DNA of 64,000 bases from Pedobacter cryoconitis (GTDB lineage: Bacteria; Bacteroidota; Bacteroidia; Sphingobacteriales; Sphingobacteriaceae): positions 1 through 64,000 of the forward strand of contig NZ_JACHCE010000001.1 of the NCBI RefSeq assembly GCF_014200605.1, given 5' to 3'. The position numbers and the translations under genes were made by a program. The notes under the pieces are model-generated. The model was not told the DNA's origin. It did not search any database and was given only the letters and a program-made list of their open reading frames with translations. Every line of letters starts with the position of its first letter. The stretch's first letter is position 1. Shown in pieces: positions 36,837-45,882 of the stretch.

Positions 36837-38105
36837 ATGCCAAAGAAAATAGTCATTATAGGTGGTGGATTTGCAGGGGTGAACCTTGCCAAAAAATTAG
36901 CTGGTAATGAATCATTTGATATTACTCTTGTAGATAAAAATAATTATAATTTTTTCCCACCGCTGCTCTATCAGGTAGCTACCGGTTACCTGGAAACTTC
37001 CAATATTACCTATCCCTTACGTAAACTTTTTAGAGGTAAAAAGAACTTCATGTTCAGATTAGGGGAATTGCAGGAAGTTTTACCAGCACAAAAGACCGTG
37101 ATTCTTTCAACAGGCCCGATAACATACGATTACCTGGTTTTTGCCACAGGTTGTGAGACCAATTACTTTGGAATGGAAAATGTTGAAAAATATGCCATTC
37201 CAATGAAAACAGTTTCCGATGCACTGCAAATGAGAAATACTTTGTTAGAACGATTAGAAGAAGCTTCGCGTTCCACAGACCCTGCAGAACGTAAAAAACT
37301 CCTTACTGTAGTGGTAGCCGGTGGTGGACCTACAGGTGTTGAGATCTCAGGGATGTTTGCCGAAATGAGAAGAACTATCCTGTCTAAAGACTATCCCGAG
37401 CTTAAAGGCGCAGGTGGTGAGATTTATCTTGTAGACGGACTAAAGTCTGTACTTGCACCTATGAGCGAAAAATCACAGCAGTACACCTATGACACCCTGA
37501 CTAAAATGGGCGTGAAGGTAAAGCTCAATGTCATGGTCAAAGATTTTGTAGATGATACTGTTCATTTTGCCGACGGAACTACCATCGCTGCCAAAAGCAT
37601 GATCTGGGCTGCCGGAGTTACTGCAATTGTTTTTAAGGGAATGCCAAAAGAAGCTTATGGAAAAGGTAAAAGACTGCAGGTCGGTGAATTGAATCAAGTT
37701 CAGGGGTTACAGGATATTTATGCCATAGGGGATACTTGTATCCAGCTAACTGACCCTGGTTTTCCGCAGGGACATCCACAATTGGCACAGGTAGCACTTC
37801 AGCAAGGAGATAATCTGGGTAAAAACTTAATCAGGATAGCCAGAAATGAAAGTCCAAAACCCTTTAACTACGTAGATAAGGGAACAATGGCTATTATTGG
37901 AAGAAATAAGGCTGTTACCGAACTGCCAAAACCCAAACTGTTTTTCCACGGATTTATCGCCTGGATAATGTGGTTATTTATCCATTTAATCTCTCTGATT
38001 AACTCAGGAAACAGGATTAAAACATTATATAACTGGATGATTGCCTACTTTACAAAAGATCAATCTTTACGAATGATCGTCAGACCTGCAAGTAAGAATT
38101 TATAA
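36837..38105 (+). CDS. ndh: Type II NADH:quinone oxidoreductase
   Basis: 422 residues. It oxidises NADH and reduces quinone without proton pumping. The FAD dinucleotide fold is at 5-20 (IVIIGGGFAGVNLAKKLA), the second, NADH-binding fold at about 160-175 (VVAGGGPTGVEISG), and AIGDT near 300. The C-terminal 60 residues have an amphipathic/hydrophobic segment (FFHGFIAWIMWLFIHLISLI) that anchors it to the membrane. It is followed 80 bp later by cydAB, so the two may form a complete non-pumping dehydrogenase-to-bd-oxidase branch. Confidence 0.93.
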   Translation: MPKKIVIIGGGFAGVNLAKKLAGNESFDITLVDKNNYNFFPPLLYQVATGYLETSNITYPLRKLFRGKKNFMFRLGELQEVLPAQKTVILSTGPITYDYLVFATGCETNYFGMENVEKYAIPMKTVSDALQMRNTLLERLEEASRSTDPAERKKLLTVVVAGGGPTGVEISGMFAEMRRTILSKDYPELKGAGGEIYLVDGLKSVLAPMSEKSQQYTYDTLTKMGVKVKLNVMVKDFVDDTVHFADGTTIAAKSMIWAAGVTAIVFKGMPKEAYGKGKRLQVGELNQVQGLQDIYAIGDTCIQLTDPGFPQGHPQLAQVALQQGDNLGKNLIRIARNESPKPFNYVDKGTMAIIGRNKAVTELPKPKLFFHGFIAWIMWLFIHLISLINSGNRIKTLYNWMIAYFTKDQSLRMIVRPASKNL

Positions 38106-38145
38106 ACAGGTTAATATTACAATTATAAGGCAATTTAGACCTCTT

Positions 38146-38172
38146 GATTTATGGCTTCATAAGCCATAAATC
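38146..38172. promoter_or_regulatory. Perfect inverted repeat upstream of cydA
   Basis: GATTTATGGCTT and AAGCCATAAATC are perfect 12-bp arms around CAT. The palindrome ends one base before the -7 box of cydA, so it would act as a repressor site or, in readthrough RNA, as a hairpin. It is unlike the FNR-type dyads of the cco island. Confidence 0.6.
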
Positions 38173-38173
38173 T

Positions 38174-38181
38174 TACATTTG
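38174..38181 (+). promoter_or_regulatory. -7 box of cydA
   Basis: TACATTTG is a perfect TAnnTTTG box, four bases before the cydA start codon. A transcript from here would be almost leaderless. Confidence 0.55.
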
Positions 38182-38185
38182 CTTC

Positions 38186-39514
38186 ATGGATGATTTCTTA
38201 GCCGCACGACTCCAAATGGCCTTTTCATTAGGCTTTCACATCGTTTTCTCCTGTATCGGAATGGTCATGCCATTCTTCATGTGTACCGCCCATTATCTTT
38301 GGTTAAAAAGAAAAAAAGCAGTGTACCTCGATGTCACTAAGGCATGGAGTAAAGGAGTAGCAATTTTCTTCGCCACCGGTGCCGTTTCAGGTACTGTATT
38401 GTCCTTTGAACTCGGGCTGCTCTGGCCTAAATTTATGGAACACGCAGGCCCTATTTTCGGGATGCCTTTTTCATTAGAAGGAACAGCATTCTTTATCGAA
38501 GCCATAGCCCTCGGTTTTTACCTGTATGGATGGAATCGTTTTCATCCCTGGTTCCACTGGTTTACAGGCGTAATTGTAGGGATAAGTGGATTATTATCCG
38601 GTATCCTTGTTGTTGCAGCCAATGCCTGGATGAACAGTCCTGCAGGCTTTGATTTCATCAACGGGCAATATCTCAATATAGACCCGATGAAAGCAATGTT
38701 CAATGAAGCATGGTTTTCACAGGCTTTACATATGTGTGTTGCTGCCTTTGTCTCCACCGGTTTTGCTGTTGCAGGGGTGCATGCCATGATGATTTTAAAG
38801 GGTAAAAATGTAAACTTTCACCGCAAAGCTTTTCAGATTGCAGCCATTTTTGGCACCATAGCTGCTTGTCTTCAACCTATTAGCGGTGATATTTCTGCGA
38901 AAGATGTTGCGAAGCGTCAACCCGCAAAACTTGCCGCAATGGAAGCTCATTTTCACACTGAAAAGGGAGTGCCTTTAATTATAGGAGGAATTCCGGATAC
39001 GGCTACTCAAACTGTTAAATACGCAGTAAAAATCCCTAAAGCGCTGAGTTTTATGGCTACAGGTGATTTTAACGCAGAAGTTAAAGGATTAGACCAGATC
39101 CCTAAAAAAGATCAGCCACCAGTTGCAGTTGTTCATTATGCTTTCCAGATCATGGTGGGGCTTGGAATGGCTATGTTAGGCCTGGCAGTAGTTTATTTCA
39201 TCGCCCTGCTGAAAAAGAAAAACTGGGCCGGGAGTAAATGGATGCTTAAACTCTTCGTTATAGCAACCCCTATGGGCTTTCTCGCGCTCGAAGCAGGCTG
39301 GACAGTAACTGAAGTAGGCCGTCAGCCATGGATCATTTATGGCGTTATGCGCACAGCGGATGCAGTCACACCAATGCCTGGAATTGCCTATTCATTCTAT
39401 CTCTTTACAGCCGTTTATATTTCGCTGGCCATTATTGTAAGTCTGCTGTTATTCCGTCAGATCACAATGGTCGATAAACTTTATGATTCTTCATCCGATA
39501 AAAAAATAAAATAG
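38186..39514 (+). CDS. cydA: Cytochrome bd ubiquinol oxidase subunit I
   Basis: 442 residues from the ATG at 38186; an in-frame TTG at 38144 would put the leader palindrome inside the gene, so I reject it. It has nine membrane helices. The N-terminal haem-ligand block is ARLQMAFSLGFHIVFSC. The periplasmic quinol (Q) loop is short, as in the CioA/QS type, and GRQPWIIYGVMRTADAVTP is intact. The enzyme reduces oxygen to water with high affinity and is resistant to many respiratory poisons. cydB follows by three bases. No cydX-like small gene is seen after cydB. Confidence 0.95.
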   Translation: MDDFLAARLQMAFSLGFHIVFSCIGMVMPFFMCTAHYLWLKRKKAVYLDVTKAWSKGVAIFFATGAVSGTVLSFELGLLWPKFMEHAGPIFGMPFSLEGTAFFIEAIALGFYLYGWNRFHPWFHWFTGVIVGISGLLSGILVVAANAWMNSPAGFDFINGQYLNIDPMKAMFNEAWFSQALHMCVAAFVSTGFAVAGVHAMMILKGKNVNFHRKAFQIAAIFGTIAACLQPISGDISAKDVAKRQPAKLAAMEAHFHTEKGVPLIIGGIPDTATQTVKYAVKIPKALSFMATGDFNAEVKGLDQIPKKDQPPVAVVHYAFQIMVGLGMAMLGLAVVYFIALLKKKNWAGSKWMLKLFVIATPMGFLALEAGWTVTEVGRQPWIIYGVMRTADAVTPMPGIAYSFYLFTAVYISLAIIVSLLLFRQITMVDKLYDSSSDKKIK

Positions 39515-39517
39515 CAT

Positions 39518-40537
39518 ATGGTATACGTCGTAATAATTTTCCTGTGGACTGCCATTCTGTTGTATATTCTATTGGGAGGAGCTGATTTTGGTGCCGGAAT
39601 TATAGAACTGTTTACCTCCAGGGCGAACAGGCCAAGGATGCGGAAAAAAATGTATGAAGCCATTGGCCCTATCTGGGAAGCCAATCACATGTGGCTGATT
39701 ATCGTGATCGTTATTCTTTTTGTCGGTTTTCCTAAAATATATACTACTGTTTCCATTTATCTGCATATTCCACTGGTCTGCATGCTGATGGGAATTATTG
39801 CAAGGGGTACAGCTTTTGTTTTCAGAAATTACGATGCCGTCAAGGACGATATGCAAAAAGTATATACCCCGATATTTGTTATTTCGAGTGTGATTACTCC
39901 TTTCTTTTTGGGGATTATTGCCGCAAGTGCTGTTTCAGGGCAAATAGATTTACAGGCACAGGATTTTGTTTCTGCCTATATCCTGAGCTGGTTAAGCTGG
40001 TTTTCTTTAAGTGTTGGTCTGTTTACCGTCACGATTTGTGCTTATCTGGCTACCGTATTCATTATTGGAGAAGCGGAAAATGAGCAGGACGGGCAGCTTT
40101 TTACCCGTAAAGCAAGAAGGACTATTTTTATTGTTATGGCTGCGGGCGGACTCGTATTCTTAGCTGCACATTCAGAAGGGATTCCCTTACTCAACTGGAT
40201 TTTTAGTGACGTTCCAGGAATTATTGCACTGATTATGGCAACTATTTCACTGGTTATTACGTTTGTCTTATTAAACAGAAATAAACCAATTATGCTCCGT
40301 TTACTGGCCGGTTTTCAAGTGACAATGATTCTTTTTGCAGCCACATACAGCCATTTTCCGGATATTATACTCCTGAAAGGCGGGGACAACCTTTCTTTAT
40401 TAAGACATCAGGGAGAATTGAAGACAATGGAAGCTTTGGGTTATGCCCTGCTGATAGGCAGTATTTTCATTATCCCTGCACTGGTTTATCTGATATATAG
40501 TTTTCAGCAAAAAAAAGGAACTAAAGGAGCACATTAA
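39518..40537 (+). CDS. cydB: Cytochrome bd ubiquinol oxidase subunit II
   Basis: 339 residues with eight to nine helices. Family blocks are LLGGADFGAGIIELF (about 19-33), IGPIWEANHMWLII (about 49-62) and RGTAFVFRNY. It is the structural partner of CydA. The next gene begins 33 bp later, so readthrough into the HAD gene is likely. Confidence 0.94.
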   Translation: MVYVVIIFLWTAILLYILLGGADFGAGIIELFTSRANRPRMRKKMYEAIGPIWEANHMWLIIVIVILFVGFPKIYTTVSIYLHIPLVCMLMGIIARGTAFVFRNYDAVKDDMQKVYTPIFVISSVITPFFLGIIAASAVSGQIDLQAQDFVSAYILSWLSWFSLSVGLFTVTICAYLATVFIIGEAENEQDGQLFTRKARRTIFIVMAAGGLVFLAAHSEGIPLLNWIFSDVPGIIALIMATISLVITFVLLNRNKPIMLRLLAGFQVTMILFAATYSHFPDIILLKGGDNLSLLRHQGELKTMEALGYALLIGSIFIIPALVYLIYSFQQKKGTKGAH

Positions 40538-40570
40538 CTGCCTGTTCAAACAGGCGCTAACTATTATTTT

Positions 40571-41185
40571 ATGGAAGAGAATAATTTTGCAAGACTAAGC
40601 AAATTAACTGAGGGAGATTACGAAGCATTTTTATACGATTGTGATGGTACACTGGCAGATAATATGCCTGCACATACAGAAACCTATGTTGAAATAGCCA
40701 AACAGTACAATGTGGATATGGACCCTGCAATTATAGATGAGCTGGCAGGATGGCCTATTTTCAATGTAGTCGAAGAATTAAATCTGCGCTATAAGTCCAA
40801 TATGGACCCCGCAGAGTTTACTGCCAGAAAAGCAAAGCTTTATTTTGAAGAATATATCGGTAAAGCAGTACCCATTACCTATGTCACTGAACATTTGAAA
40901 GCCAATGCAGGGCGGGTACGCATTGCTGTAGTTTCTGGTGGAGACCGCAGAGCTGTACAACATACGTTAGAAGTTATTGGTGTAAGTGATTATGTAGAAG
41001 TACTGGTTTGCGCGGGCGAAACACCAAAAGGAAAACCATTTGCAGACCCTTTTCTAAAAGCAGCAGAACTATTGGGGGCAGATCCTAAGAAATGTCTTGT
41101 TTTTGAAGATGGAAATCCTGGAACACAAGCTGCCGAAGCTGCCGGAATGCACTGGGTAAGAATTGATCAGTTTAAGTTTGGATAA
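40571..41185 (+). CDS. HAD-superfamily phosphatase (beta-phosphoglucomutase-like)
   Basis: 204 residues. The HAD motifs are in order: YDCDGTLADN (nucleophile Asp near 19, motif I), VVSGGDRRAV (motif II), a Lys in ETPKGKPF (motif III) and VFEDGNPGTQAA (motif IV). A helical cap at about 30-90 gives the beta-phosphoglucomutase / sugar-phosphatase subtype. The substrate is unknown. It lies seven bases before the DUF763 gene and probably shares its transcript. Confidence 0.88.
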   Translation: MEENNFARLSKLTEGDYEAFLYDCDGTLADNMPAHTETYVEIAKQYNVDMDPAIIDELAGWPIFNVVEELNLRYKSNMDPAEFTARKAKLYFEEYIGKAVPITYVTEHLKANAGRVRIAVVSGGDRRAVQHTLEVIGVSDYVEVLVCAGETPKGKPFADPFLKAAELLGADPKKCLVFEDGNPGTQAAEAAGMHWVRIDQFKFG

Positions 41186-41192
41186 TTAACAG

Positions 41193-42395
41193 ATGAAAAG
41201 GTCAGGTACAGCAGATTTGCCGCTACACTATGGCCATATTCCAAAATGGCTTGCTGAAAGAATGTCCACTCTGGGACTGGCAATCACAGAAGCTATAATT
41301 ACCGAATATGGTACCGGTGAAGTATTGCGCAGGCTCAGCGATCCCTTTTGGTTTCAAAGTCTGGGTGCGGTAATGGGAATGGACTGGCATTCTTCGGGCA
41401 TCACAACTTCTGTAATGGGTGCTTTGAAAGGGGCTATCAATCCACTTTCCAAAGAACTGGGTATCTATATTTGCGGAGGAAAAGGGAAGCTGTCCCGTCA
41501 AACCCCGCAGGAACTGCTTTATTACAGTGACCGTAACGGGTTAAACGGAACAGAACTGGTCAGATGCAGTAAGCTGAGTGCAAAAGTTGATAACACTGCT
41601 GTACAGGATGGTTTTCAATTGTATATGCATAGTTTCATTGTCAGTAAAGAAGGTCTTTGGACAGTCGTACAGCAGGGCATGCAGGATGGAAGTTCTACGG
41701 CCCGCCGTTATCACTGGCATTCAGCAGAGATGCAATCTTTCGTTGACGACCCTCATACTGGTATTTGCGGGGTTAATCAGGGGGAAATTCTCAATATGGT
41801 AAACAAAGGAGCCCTTCCTGCCCGTCAATCTGTTTTATCAATGACCAAAGAACATCCTTCGCGGATGCTCGCTGAAATCCAGCAGCTGATTTTGCCTAAA
41901 CACCATGACGTTAAAGCTAAAGACGTAGATCTGAAACGTCTTGGAGCCATGTTATGGCTTACACATGAAAAACAGCCTGCAGATTTTGAAGACTTATTAT
42001 TGCTTCAGGGCATGGGTCCAAGAACTTTACAGTCCATGGCATTGGTTAGTGAAGTGATTTATGGCACACCATCCCGGTTCAAAGACCCTGCACGTTTCTC
42101 TTTTGCGCATGGCGGTAAAGATGGACATCCTTTTCCTGTTCCGCTGAAAATTTATGATGAAACGATTAGTATTTTAACCAGTGCAATCCATAAAGCGAAG
42201 ATCGGACAGTCAGATAAATTGCATGCTATCCAAAAACTTGGAGAATTATCCCGGCAGGCTGAAAAAGATTTTGTTCCAAATAATAATTTTGATGAACTTA
42301 TTGAAAAAGAAAGGAATAACTCATGGAAATATGGGGGGAGAACCATTTTTGGTGATGCAAAACCGCCAAAAGGAGGCCAGTTAGACCTTTTTTAG
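41193..42395 (+). CDS. DUF763 domain protein
   Basis: 400 residues. The N-terminus KRSGTADLPLHYGHIPKWLAERM is the hallmark of DUF763, a family of archaea and bacteria with no firm function. Some members look like DNA-binding or glycosylase-type proteins; a helix-hairpin-helix-like segment (LLLQGMGPRTLQSMALV, about 269-285) is visible here. The C-terminus PKGGQLDLF resembles a short clamp- or partner-binding tail. It is cytoplasmic. A DNA repair role is a guess from the hairpin motif. Confidence 0.87.
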   Translation: MKRSGTADLPLHYGHIPKWLAERMSTLGLAITEAIITEYGTGEVLRRLSDPFWFQSLGAVMGMDWHSSGITTSVMGALKGAINPLSKELGIYICGGKGKLSRQTPQELLYYSDRNGLNGTELVRCSKLSAKVDNTAVQDGFQLYMHSFIVSKEGLWTVVQQGMQDGSSTARRYHWHSAEMQSFVDDPHTGICGVNQGEILNMVNKGALPARQSVLSMTKEHPSRMLAEIQQLILPKHHDVKAKDVDLKRLGAMLWLTHEKQPADFEDLLLLQGMGPRTLQSMALVSEVIYGTPSRFKDPARFSFAHGGKDGHPFPVPLKIYDETISILTSAIHKAKIGQSDKLHAIQKLGELSRQAEKDFVPNNNFDELIEKERNNSWKYGGRTIFGDAKPPKGGQLDLF

Positions 42396-42515
42396 GCTTT
42401 ATTTTTTTATCTTTAAGCGAGTCGTGTTTAATTTAAAATGACCATTAAACTTTAAGGTACGATTGTTGTCAAAAACATGTCCTGTATACCTGAATTATAA
42501 TATTTTGAAGCTCTG

Positions 42516-43277
42516 ATGAATTATTGGCAACGAGGTTTATGCCTTATCTTTATTTTTCTTTTTTCTGGTTGCGGAATCCTGATGAAAACCAGGACAACAA
42601 ATCATCATGGCGTGGAGACTGATGATTTTAATTTGCCTGTAATTAATTATCCAAGTGCTGTTCCTTCCTCAAAAAGATTACTGATTTTGTTATCTGGTGA
42701 CGGGGGCTGGCTTGACTTTGAAGATCAGCTATCTACTGGTTTTGCAGAAAAAGGATTTCATACGATTGGTTTTAATTCCAGAAGCTATTTTTGGAATGGT
42801 AAAACCCCACAGCAAACAGCAGACGATATCGCCCTGCTGATCTATAAATACTCAACACTTTATAAAACCAGGGTGATTTACCTGGTAGGTTATTCTTTTG
42901 GGGCAGATGTCGTTCCTTTTATTTATAACCGTTTGCCCGAGGCCATGAAAAGTAAAGTTGTGGCACTGGAACTGATGTCTCCTTATTCTACCTCTGATTT
43001 TAAGGTACATACCTCCGATTTGCTGAACATAGCAGGAGACGACAGGCAGTATAAAGTACAACCTGAAATTGAGGCGGTAACTGTTCCTGTTTTTTGTTTT
43101 TATGGAGAAAAAGAAGATCCCAGGCCAATGGAAAAATTGGAGAAGAAAAATTTCACCATGAAGATTTTGCCGGGCGATCATCATTATGATGTATCTTCTC
43201 ATCAGGAAATCTTTAAAGCACTGCGCGGATTAAGAAGAAATCAATTTTTTAGAGAACACGGATTATGGATGCTATAG
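42516..43277 (+). CDS. VirJ/AcvB-like lipoprotein hydrolase
   Basis: 253 residues. A lipoprotein signal ends in FSGC (Cys20), so it is anchored in the envelope. The alpha/beta hydrolase shows LLSGDGGW near the oxyanion region, nucleophile Ser in VGYSFGADV (about 122-130), Asp in GEKEDPRP and His in PGDHHYD. This matches the VirJ family, whose Agrobacterium member AcvB hydrolyses lysyl-phosphatidylglycerol in the periplasm. Whether this organism makes that lipid is not visible here. It overlaps the next gene by 13 bases. Confidence 0.82.
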   Translation: MNYWQRGLCLIFIFLFSGCGILMKTRTTNHHGVETDDFNLPVINYPSAVPSSKRLLILLSGDGGWLDFEDQLSTGFAEKGFHTIGFNSRSYFWNGKTPQQTADDIALLIYKYSTLYKTRVIYLVGYSFGADVVPFIYNRLPEAMKSKVVALELMSPYSTSDFKVHTSDLLNIAGDDRQYKVQPEIEAVTVPVFCFYGEKEDPRPMEKLEKKNFTMKILPGDHHYDVSSHQEIFKALRGLRRNQFFREHGLWML

Positions 43278-44239
43278 TAATTACCAAAAAAGGTGGGCCT
43301 GAAGTTCTTAAATTAGAGCAAGTGGCCAAACCTGTACCTCAGGGAAACGAAATACTGATCAAAGTACATGCTGCGGGTATAAACAGGAGTGATGTGATGT
43401 CCCGGCAAAGTAATGTCTATGGCGCAGGCACAAAAACAGAGATTCCCGGACTGGAGATTTCAGGCATCGTTGAAGCTGCCGGACCTGATGCTAAACGCTG
43501 GAAGGCTGGTGATCGGGTATGTGCATTGATTGCCGGTGGAGGATATGCTGAATACAGGGCTGTAGATGAAAGATTATGTCTTCCAATACCTGAAGGATTG
43601 TCTTTCGAAGAAGCTGCATCTTTACCTGAAACCATTTTTACAATCTGGTCTAACGTGTTTAAAGACGCTGATTTCAAAGCAGGTGAAAACTTCTTAATTC
43701 ACGGCGGAACAAGCGGAATAGGGGTAACTGCAATACAAATGGTTGTCGCTATGGGCGGCATAGCCTATGCAACTGCAGGAACACAAGAGAAATGCCGCTT
43801 TTGTGAAGAACTTGGTGCTGTAAAAGCTGTAAATTATAAAACAGAAGATTTTGTTGCGATCCTTAAACCTATTGGTATCGATGTGATTTTAGATATGACG
43901 GGAGGGGAGAATACCTTGAAAAATATGGATATTCTGAATCCTGATGGACGGATTACTTTCATCAATGCGATGAATGGATCTAAATCAGAAATTGACATAT
44001 TGCAAATGATGAATAAAAGGCTTGTGATCACAGGAAGTATGCTTAAACCCAGAACGGATGATTTTAAAGCTATACTGTCCAAAGAGATTGAGCAGGCAAT
44101 ATGGCCGCTTATAACCGCAGGAAAAATTAAACCTGTTATTTACAAAGTATTCCCATTAGTACAGGCCGCTGATGCACAGCGATTAATGGAAAGCAGTACA
44201 CATATTGGTAAAATTATCCTGAAAGTAGGATCATACTGA
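43265..44239 (+). CDS. NADPH:quinone reductase-like medium-chain reductase
   Basis: 324 residues. It is a zinc-free medium-chain dehydrogenase of the quinone oxidoreductase / PIG3 type: AAGINRSDVMSR, GLEISGIVEAAG, the nucleotide-binding fold ENFLIHGGTSGIGVTAIQM (about 140-158) and ALIAGGGYAEY. Catalytic-zinc Cys/His ligands are missing, as expected for the group. It probably reduces quinones or enones with NADPH. It begins within the VirJ-like gene, so translation is coupled. Confidence 0.9.
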   Translation: MDAIVITKKGGPEVLKLEQVAKPVPQGNEILIKVHAAGINRSDVMSRQSNVYGAGTKTEIPGLEISGIVEAAGPDAKRWKAGDRVCALIAGGGYAEYRAVDERLCLPIPEGLSFEEAASLPETIFTIWSNVFKDADFKAGENFLIHGGTSGIGVTAIQMVVAMGGIAYATAGTQEKCRFCEELGAVKAVNYKTEDFVAILKPIGIDVILDMTGGENTLKNMDILNPDGRITFINAMNGSKSEIDILQMMNKRLVITGSMLKPRTDDFKAILSKEIEQAIWPLITAGKIKPVIYKVFPLVQAADAQRLMESSTHIGKIILKVGSY

Positions 44240-44248
44240 TAATCAGTG

Positions 44249-44279
44249 TTAATTCCCTCGCGGGTGATTAATATTTTTT
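44249..44279 (+). terminator. Rho-independent terminator of the quinone-reductase gene
   Basis: TTAAT-CCC and GGG-ATTAA form a stem with TCGC loop and small internal mismatches, followed by TATTTTTTG on the plus strand. Confidence 0.75.
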
Positions 44280-44367
44280 GTAAATGTTTAAAAAAATAGA
44301 GAAAACAGAGAAGAAAAAACCAATTCATTAAGATACATTTGTCTATTGATTTTAACATAACAAAACA

Positions 44368-45144
44368 ATGAATCAGCATATCGTAAGGATACAAAAGGTA
44401 ATCGAACCACTAAGACAGGAAATTATCAATCACAAGGTTTATTCAGTCATTAACAGCCTGGATGATCTTAAGGTCTTTATGCAATATCATGTTTATGCCG
44501 TTTGGGATTTCATGTCTCTGCTTAAATCATTACAAATCGGGTTAACCTGTACCACTACCCCATGGTTTCCGGTAGGAAACGCTAATACAAGATATCTGAT
44601 CAACGAAATCGTTGCTGGTGAAGAATCTGATGCAGATGGCGCGGGCATCCGTAAAAGTCATTATGAAATGTATCTGGAGGCTATGGCTCAATGTGGAGCT
44701 GACACTACTGCTATCCATAAATTTATTGATACGTTAAAAAAAACCGGTTCTCTTGCTACTGCATACGAAACAGCAGGTGTGCCGCAGGAAGCACGTGAGT
44801 TTGTAGACTTTACTTTCGAAGTGATTGATGGTAAACAATCTCATTTACAGTCGGCAGCCTTTACTTTTGGCAGAGAGGATCTTATTCCTAATATGTTCAT
44901 CTCTATTGTAGGTGACCTGAATAAAAAATTCCCTGATCAGTTATCCCTGATTAAATATTATCTGGACAGACATATCGAAGTAGACGGAGATCATCACAGC
45001 CATCTTGCACTGGAAATGACGGCCGAACTTTGCGGGGATGATGAAGCTGCCTGGAAAGCTGCCGAAGAAGTAACAGTTGCTTCATTGCAACAAAGAATCA
45101 GTCTTTGGAATGGTGTTTATAAAGAGATTACCGGAACTGAATAA
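44368..45144 (+). CDS. DUF3050 (haem-oxygenase-like fold) protein
   Basis: 258 residues, all helical in appearance. The block KVFMQYHVYAVWDFMSLLKSLQ (about 34-55) with its His and the late VDGDHHSHLALEM are the conserved parts of DUF3050, a family with a predicted haem-oxygenase/TENA-like fold. Acid and His residues in these blocks could bind two metals, as in related oxidases. Function is unknown. It is monocistronic, with a very strong terminator after it. Confidence 0.87.
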   Translation: MNQHIVRIQKVIEPLRQEIINHKVYSVINSLDDLKVFMQYHVYAVWDFMSLLKSLQIGLTCTTTPWFPVGNANTRYLINEIVAGEESDADGAGIRKSHYEMYLEAMAQCGADTTAIHKFIDTLKKTGSLATAYETAGVPQEAREFVDFTFEVIDGKQSHLQSAAFTFGREDLIPNMFISIVGDLNKKFPDQLSLIKYYLDRHIEVDGDHHSHLALEMTAELCGDDEAAWKAAEEVTVASLQQRISLWNGVYKEITGTE

Positions 45145-45174
45145 TCTTTATTGTTTTTACTTCAATTAAAAATC

Positions 45175-45230
45175 TAAAATTCAAAAGGACTTATCTGTTT
45201 AATCAAACAGATAAGTCCTTTTGAATTTTA
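45175..45230. terminator. 26-bp perfect-stem bidirectional terminator
   Basis: Arms 45175-45200 and 45205-45230 are perfectly complementary over 26 bp with the loop AATC. It ends the DUF3050 gene. The right arm is also the last codons of the minus-strand gene, whose stop codon falls in the loop region. Confidence 0.9.
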
Positions 45231-45789
45231 AATCTGATAGCTTTACATAACCAAAAAGATGTTTTCCTTCGGACATAAAGGTAGCAAAGCCCCAGTTACC
45301 TTCAAGAAGCTCTTCAATATTTAATACTTCCGGCGTATAAGCAAAACCTTTCTTTCTTGATTTTTCATCAGGTTTACTGTAGAAATAACAGATATCAGCC
45401 GAAACAATATATTCACCAGTTACATTATCATCAATTTTAGTATAAATACCTGAGAAATTTGCAGGAAGCTGGTCATTTTCACAGTCCTGGAAATCGGCAC
45501 TCAGAGAATCCTTTAAGAAAGTCAGGATTACTTTGCAGGGCTGAGATTTTTTTTCTGTCCTGATGGTGGCTTTATTATCAGTTATTGTTCCCTTTCCTGT
45601 AAACTGACCATAGGTTCTGGCCTTATTGTTCCAGTTTGCAATTACATTGACTTCTACCTGATCATCTGTTCTTCTGATAGAAATGTTACTTGAAGTGCCA
45701 TCCTGCTTATTTGTTAATTTATAAGTAGCTGACTGAGAGAACGTTTTTTCTGAACAGAATAAAAAGAATAGGATAAAGAGATACTTCAT
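45199..45789 (-). CDS. Exported protein, unknown
   Basis: 196 residues with a clear signal peptide (MKYLFILFFLFCSEKTFSQ). The rest is a mixed beta protein in two parts: about 25-115 resembles a lipocalin- or stress-type beta sheet (YKLTNKQDGTSSNISI, FTGKGTITDNKATI), and about 125-195 looks SH3-like (YIVSADICYFYSKPDEKSRKKGFAYTPE). I do not recognise a named family. Its C-terminal residues KFKRTYLFD are encoded by one arm of the terminator hairpin. Confidence 0.75.
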   Translation of the reverse strand: MKYLFILFFLFCSEKTFSQSATYKLTNKQDGTSSNISIRRTDDQVEVNVIANWNNKARTYGQFTGKGTITDNKATIRTEKKSQPCKVILTFLKDSLSADFQDCENDQLPANFSGIYTKIDDNVTGEYIVSADICYFYSKPDEKSRKKGFAYTPEVLNIEELLEGNWGFATFMSEGKHLFGYVKLSDLKFKRTYLFD

Positions 45790-45882
45790 TAATTATTATG
45801 CTAATAAACTATAACAAGAGCTGATTGCTATTGTTTTAAAGAATGATTTTATTTTTTTAATCTTTTTGCTAGATTGGGTTCC

